A stretch of 64,000 nt of DNA from Paenibacillus montaniterrae (GTDB taxonomy: Bacteria; Bacillota; Bacilli; Paenibacillales; Paenibacillaceae). Below, in pieces: positions 62,456 through 64,000 of the stretch; position 1 is the first letter of the stretch; each line of letters begins with the position of its first letter. The notes under the pieces are model-generated. The model was given only the letters and a program-made list of their open reading frames with translations. It had not been told where the DNA came from and searched no databases. Both the position numbers and the translations under genes were made by a program. The stretch covers positions 1 to 64,000 of the forward strand of contig NZ_BOSE01000004.1 of assembly GCF_018403185.1 (NCBI RefSeq), given 5' to 3'.

Positions 62456-63793
62456 TTATAATAAATCCGCTGCCAGCTGCGCCAGCTTGGAGCGCTCGCC
62501 TTTCTCCAGCGCAATATGGCCGCTTAAGCTTTCCTGCTTAAAGCGCTCGACCAAATACGTAAGCCCGTTGCTTAGTGAATCCAGATAAGGATGATCGATT
62601 TGCTCCGGATCTCCGACAAGTACAATTTTGCTGCCTTCTCCGACTCGCGAAACTATCGTTTTAATTTCGTGACTTGTTAAATTTTGCGCTTCGTCAATAA
62701 TAATAAACTGCCCAGGAATCGATCTGCCGCGAATATAGGTTAATGCTTCCACATGAATGCTGCCTAAGCCCATCAATATTTTTTCAATGTCGCCTGATTT
62801 TTTAGTATCGAACAAAAACTCCAAATTATCATAAATCGGCTGCATCCAAGGCCTTAGCTTCTCCTCCTTCTCGCCAGGCAAATAGCCGATATCCTTGCCC
62901 ATCGGCACAACCGGCCGGGCAATCAGCAGCTTCTTGTATTTATGCTCATCCTCTACCTTTAATAGCCCCGCGGCAAGTGCCAGCAGCGTTTTTCCTGTTC
63001 CTGCTTTGCCGGTCAACGTCACAAGCGGAATTTCATCATTCATTAGCAGCTCAAGCGCCATCCGCTGCTGTGCGTTGCGCGCTGTTATTCCCCAGATTGG
63101 ATCATTACTCAAATAAAGCGGCTCCAGCCTCGTGCCAGCAGCATTAACCTTTAACAGCGCCGACTTGGTCGTGCCCATCTCGTCCTTCAAAATGACGAAC
63201 TCATGCGGATTCAACACATGCTTCAGCCCGAGATTGTTTATTAGCAGATAGCGAAAGGTGTAAAATTCATCAATAATAGCAGGATGCACATAGAGTGTAA
63301 AAAAGCCGCTATATCGTTCATCCTTGTTGAGATGCGGATCTGCTACATAATCTCTCGCTGCAAGGCCCAGCACATCCGCTTTAATTCGCATCAGCACGTC
63401 CTTGCTGACCAACACAACCTGCTTGCGCTTGGTCTCCTCGACCTGCTGCTGCTCCGATTGATAATTCATGGCTACCGCAATGATTCGATGGTCATTCGTA
63501 ATTTCGCCGAACAGATTTTGCACCTGAGCAAAATTACGATGATTCAGCTCAACCCGAATCGTTCCACCGCTCGGCAGCTCAATGCCGCTGTGCAGCTGTC
63601 CGCCCTCCTTGATTTTATCCAATAAACGGGAAATTGATCTGGCATTGCGCCCCAGCTCATCTGCAAGGCGCTTCTTGGAATCAATTTCTTCCAAAACAAT
63701 CGCAGGTATGACCACTTCATCCTTAGGGAACGCAAAAATTGCTTGCGGGTCATGCAGCAGCACATTTGTATCAAGGACTATAATTTGGCTCAT
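62456..63793 (-). CDS. ylaK: PIN-PhoH fusion ATPase (YlaK/PhoH2-like)
   Basis: A 445-residue protein with N-terminal PIN RNase domain (about 1-140; acidic residues in LDTNVLLHD and EEIDSKK) and C-terminal PhoH ATPase: Walker A LTGKAGTGKT (about 260-269) and Walker B FIIIDEAQN (about 366-374). PhoH2 proteins couple RNA unwinding with cutting. In B. subtilis ylaK precedes ylaJ; here a lipoprotein gene starts divergently 100 bases away. Confidence 0.92.
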   Translation of the reverse strand: MSQIIVLDTNVLLHDPQAIFAFPKDEVVIPAIVLEEIDSKKRLADELGRNARSISRLLDKIKEGGQLHSGIELPSGGTIRVELNHRNFAQVQNLFGEITNDHRIIAVAMNYQSEQQQVEETKRKQVVLVSKDVLMRIKADVLGLAARDYVADPHLNKDERYSGFFTLYVHPAIIDEFYTFRYLLINNLGLKHVLNPHEFVILKDEMGTTKSALLKVNAAGTRLEPLYLSNDPIWGITARNAQQRMALELLMNDEIPLVTLTGKAGTGKTLLALAAGLLKVEDEHKYKKLLIARPVVPMGKDIGYLPGEKEEKLRPWMQPIYDNLEFLFDTKKSGDIEKILMGLGSIHVEALTYIRGRSIPGQFIIIDEAQNLTSHEIKTIVSRVGEGSKIVLVGDPEQIDHPYLDSLSNGLTYLVERFKQESLSGHIALEKGERSKLAQLAADLL

Positions 63794-63892
63794 TGAGCTC
63801 CCTCCTCATTCAACGTCATTGTACATAGAAAGCTGCAGCTAAGCGCACACTACATTGGGCAATAAGTATGTTGATAACGCGAGGTGAATCAT

Positions 63893-64000
63893 ATGAAAAA
63901 GGAACTAGTTGTATTAGCGCTGATGCTCGTATCGTTAGCTGGCTGTAACTCGCAGGCAACCCCACCTTCCAACAACAATAATAATTCGATGCAAACGCAG
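63893..64000 (+). CDS. Lipoprotein, YlaJ/YhcN-type sporulation family (partial)
   Basis: Only the first 36 codons are inside the window. A signal peptide with lipobox LAGC (Cys18) is followed by an Asn-rich linker, as in YhcN/YlaJ spore lipoproteins. The ylaK neighbour supports YlaJ. RBS GAGGTG is 6 bases before ATG. The mature domain is not seen, so the family is an inference. Confidence 0.6.
   Translation, partial: MKKELVVLALMLVSLAGCNSQATPPSNNNNNSMQTQ

Overview
The window looks like chromosomal DNA of a Gram-positive, endospore-forming member of the Paenibacillaceae (Paenibacillus or a close relative). The basis is gene content and order: a division and cell wall (dcw) cluster that runs straight into spoIIGA-sigE-sigG, then the ylm genes, divIVA and a T-box-controlled ileS; a pyrR-led pyrimidine operon; dapL for diaminopimelate; bshC for bacillithiol; and sporulation genes such as spoVD, spoVE and rsfA. 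Almost all genes lie on the minus strand, so the biological reading order is right to left. Genus assignment is inference from content, not from a search.

Region 1 (1-2.65 kb) is the right end of an integrated mobile element: a Cro/CI-type repressor, an ImmA-type protease homologue and a tyrosine integrase, read rightwards from an operator-rich divergent promoter region. The integrase points at the 3' end of a tRNA-Val gene, the likely attachment site. Region 2 (2.64-3.3 kb) is a leftward tRNA cluster (fMet, Ile2 or Met with CAT anticodon, two identical Leu(TAA), Val). Region 3 (3.7-9.45 kb) is an export operon: ABC ATPase, lipoprotein membrane-fusion adaptor, FtsX-type permease with a Gly-rich insert, and a second ABC ATPase carrying an AbrB-like C-terminal domain.

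Region 4 (9.67-18.65 kb) is the pyrimidine operon pyrR-pyrB-pyrC-carA-carB-pyrF-pyrE, with a sigma-A promoter, a PyrR-binding loop and an attenuator terminator ahead of pyrR. It lacks pyrP, pyrK and pyrD. Region 5 (18.7-23 kb) has dapL, an rluD-type pseudouridine synthase, lspA, a DksA/TraR-type zinc-finger protein and a DUF5665 membrane protein. Region 6 (23.1-30.7 kb) reads ylmC-ylmD-ylmE-sepF-ylmG-ylmH-divIVA and then ileS under a T-box leader. The IleRS is of the long eukaryote-like type 2.

Region 7 (30.7-53.5 kb) reads from the right: mraZ-rsmH-ftsL-pbpB-spoVD-murF-mraY-murD-spoVE-murG-murB-murA-ftsQ-ftsA-ftsZ, then spoIIGA-sigE, an unknown gene and sigG. murE, usually between spoVD and murF, is absent. 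A palindromic intergenic element and a short direct repeat lie between ftsZ and spoIIGA, next to a promoter that looks Spo0A-controlled. Region 8 (53.5-64 kb) has ahcY, bshC, a DUF3397 gene, a ketopantoate reductase, rsfA, a DUF2626 gene, an exported coiled-coil protein, an orphan solute-binding-like protein, a PIN-PhoH ATPase (ylaK-like) and the start of a lipoprotein gene (ylaJ/yhcN-like).

No complete new system is evident. The best leads are the ABC ATPase fused to an AbrB-like domain, the missing murE with a promoter ahead of murF, the unknown gene between sigE and sigG, type-2 IleRS, the repeated 20-bp-scale intergenic elements, and the regulatory sites (phage operators, MraZ-type 10-bp repeats, Spo0A-like boxes).
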